From an uncultured Caryophanales bacterium (GTDB lineage: Bacteria > Bacillota_I > Bacilli_A > RFN20 > CAG-826), in the NCBI GenBank assembly GCA_946403545.1, contig CAMJAG010000017.1, positions 1-15,169 on the forward strand: a stretch of 15,169 nucleotides of DNA, written 5' to 3'. A program made the translations under genes and the position numbers. The notes beneath the pieces are model-generated. The model saw nothing but the letters and a program-made list of their open reading frames with translations, had not been told where the DNA came from and did no database searches. Positions within the stretch are counted from its first letter, which is position 1; every line of letters starts with the position of its first letter. Below, piece by piece: positions 14,063 through 15,169 of this stretch.

Positions 14063-15064
14063 ATGGAAGAGATTAAAATTCATTCTAAAAGAAGAGATTA
14101 CCCAGTTATACTGGGAGATAACCTCTTAGAAATAATGAAATCTGATCTTGATGGAGATATCAGATATTTCGTTGTTTTAGATGATAAACTACCAAGCAAA
14201 TATCCAAAATTTATCAAAGATTTAAGTCCAAACTCAATGATCTACGCTTTACAAGGTGGAGAAACCGCTAAAGCTTTTGATGTGTACGCTAAAATCACTA
14301 GTGTTCTATTAGAGAACAATTTCTCTAAAAAAGATATGCTTATTGCTTTTGGTGGAGGTTCAATTCTTGATTTAGTTGGATATGTTTCCGCTACATATAA
14401 GAGAGGAATTGATTTTATTTCTATTCCTACCACTACTTTAGGAATGGTAGATGCATCAATAGGAGGCAAAAATGGTCTTAATGTTGATGGAGTTAAAAAT
14501 GCAGTAGGCACTATTAATCCACCACTCAAAGTTTTAGTGGGTTTAGATGTCTTAGAAACATTAGATCAAAGAAACTTCAATAATGGATTATTTGAATCCT
14601 TAAAGATGGGGTTATCTTTAGATAAAGACTTATATGACATCTTTAAAGATGCTCAAGAAAGAACATATCTAAAAGAAGTAATTTACCGCTCCTTAATAGC
14701 GAAGAAAAATGTTGTAGAACAAGATGAGGATGAAAAGGGATTAAGAAAAATTCTTAATTTTGGTCATACATTTGGCCACGCTTTTGAAAGTGCTTCTAAC
14801 TATTCACTTTTACATGGCGAAGCCGTTGGTAATGGAATGCTTGTTGTCAGTAAGAATAAAGACTACTACGCAGATTTATTAGATATTCTTTCTAGAATGA
14901 ATTGCCCTATTGTTTCTTCATTTAATGAAGAAGACTTAATAAATAGAATTAAAAACGATAAAAAGGCAGATAAAACTGTCGTTGATTTAATCGTTGTAAA
15001 TGAGATTGGAAAAGCTGAAATAATTCCAACAAAAATAGATGATTTGAAAGGAATGGTTAACTAG
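14063..15064 (+). CDS. aroB: 3-dehydroquinate synthase
   Basis: 333 residues, slightly shorter than the usual 350-360. The NAD-binding and phosphate motifs GGGSILDLVGYVSATYKRG (97-115), IPTTTLGMVDASIGGK (121-136) and KNAVGTINPP are clear. Zinc ligands are E178 (in FESLKMG, normally EVIKYG), H235 in NFGHTFGHAFE and H251 in HGEAVGNGM. The enzyme cyclises DAHP to 3-dehydroquinate, the second step of the shikimate pathway. The ATG at 14063 has no Shine-Dalgarno and lies just after a -10 box. The gene is one base upstream of aroC, forming a shikimate operon that continues past the window. The altered ESLKMG motif keeps the metal-binding Glu and the Lys. Confidence 0.95.
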   Translation: MEEIKIHSKRRDYPVILGDNLLEIMKSDLDGDIRYFVVLDDKLPSKYPKFIKDLSPNSMIYALQGGETAKAFDVYAKITSVLLENNFSKKDMLIAFGGGSILDLVGYVSATYKRGIDFISIPTTTLGMVDASIGGKNGLNVDGVKNAVGTINPPLKVLVGLDVLETLDQRNFNNGLFESLKMGLSLDKDLYDIFKDAQERTYLKEVIYRSLIAKKNVVEQDEDEKGLRKILNFGHTFGHAFESASNYSLLHGEAVGNGMLVVSKNKDYYADLLDILSRMNCPIVSSFNEEDLINRIKNDKKADKTVVDLIVVNEIGKAEIIPTKIDDLKGMVN

Positions 15065-15065
15065 T

Positions 15066-15169
15066 ATGTCCTCAAGTTTTGGAAACCTATTAAAGATTAC
15101 AATTTTTGGCGAAAGTCATGCTAAAGCTATTGGTTTAACTATTGATGGTTTACCAGCAGGTATTAAGAT
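15066..15169 (+). CDS. aroC: Chorismate synthase, N-terminal fragment
   Basis: Only the first 34 codons are in the window. MSSSFGNLLKITIFGESHA and IDGLPAGI match the start of chorismate synthase, including the FGESH motif with its catalytic His (the usual following Gly is Ala here). The enzyme makes chorismate from EPSP with reduced FMN as cofactor, supplying the chorismate mutase encoded nearby. ATG 15066 is one base after the aroB stop; AAAGGA (15047-15052) lies 13 bases upstream, a little far, so coupling to aroB translation is likely. Truncated by the right edge. Confidence 0.93.
   Translation, partial: MSSSFGNLLKITIFGESHAKAIGLTIDGLPAGIK

Noticed and set aside
1..15169. CRISPR arrays, tRNA or rRNA genes, insertion sequences, phage genes
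   Set aside because: No regularly spaced repeats, tRNA-like cloverleaf, transposase or terminal inverted repeats were found on either strand by eye.

Overview
The window is an AT-rich (roughly one third G+C) bacterial chromosome segment with short gaps, many overlapping genes and Gram-positive Shine-Dalgarno sites. It most resembles a host-associated Bacillota/Bacilli lineage (Erysipelotrichia-, RF39- or Acholeplasma-like); I cannot name the genus. TGA is used as a stop (the polymerase gene ends in TGA at 6933-6935), so the code is standard, not the Mycoplasma code. I see no phage, transposon, CRISPR, tRNA or rRNA.

Layout. 1-191: tail of a PlsC-like acyltransferase, then a two-way terminator. 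241-2128 (minus): membrane-anchored XRE regulator followed by a Gfo/Idh/MocA oxidoreductase. 2129-2447: divergent regulatory region with an operator-like palindrome and a direct repeat. 2448-5594: two surface lipoproteins, one a CotH-like kinase with a C-terminal carbohydrate-binding-like domain, the other made of two copies of one domain; each is followed by a strong terminator. 5691-7243: UmuC/UvrX-type Y-family polymerase plus YolD-like partner. 7303-7995: four-segment membrane protein with a repetitive Glu/Ala/Pro tail. 8085-9311 (minus): M29 aminopeptidase. 9381-10878: three packed membrane-protein genes, the last with a SHOCT motif. 10880-11449 (minus): Sfp-type phosphopantetheinyl transferase. 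11481-13748: long U32 'peptidase'. 13743-13997 (minus): AroQ chorismate mutase. 14063 to the end: aroB and the start of aroC.

How it fits together. The most coherent biological signal is at the right end. AroB and AroC lead to chorismate and the small AroQ protein turns chorismate into prephenate. They sit beside a U32 protein carrying the four-cysteine signature of the RNA-hydroxylation enzymes (TrhP, RlhA) reported to depend on prephenate. The left half is dominated by envelope functions: paired lipoproteins, membrane proteins and a membrane-tethered regulator.

Two promoter patterns recur. Several genes with a clear Shine-Dalgarno have an extended -10 (TG-N-TAWAWT). Others (polymerase, U32, aroB, probably sfp) have no Shine-Dalgarno and a -10 box so near the ATG that the mRNA would be leaderless. 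Three divergent gene pairs also have overlapping or abutting -10 boxes that look bidirectional. No single undescribed system is proven here; the best candidates are the U32/prephenate neighbourhood, the lipoprotein pair, the membrane operon and the promoter architecture.
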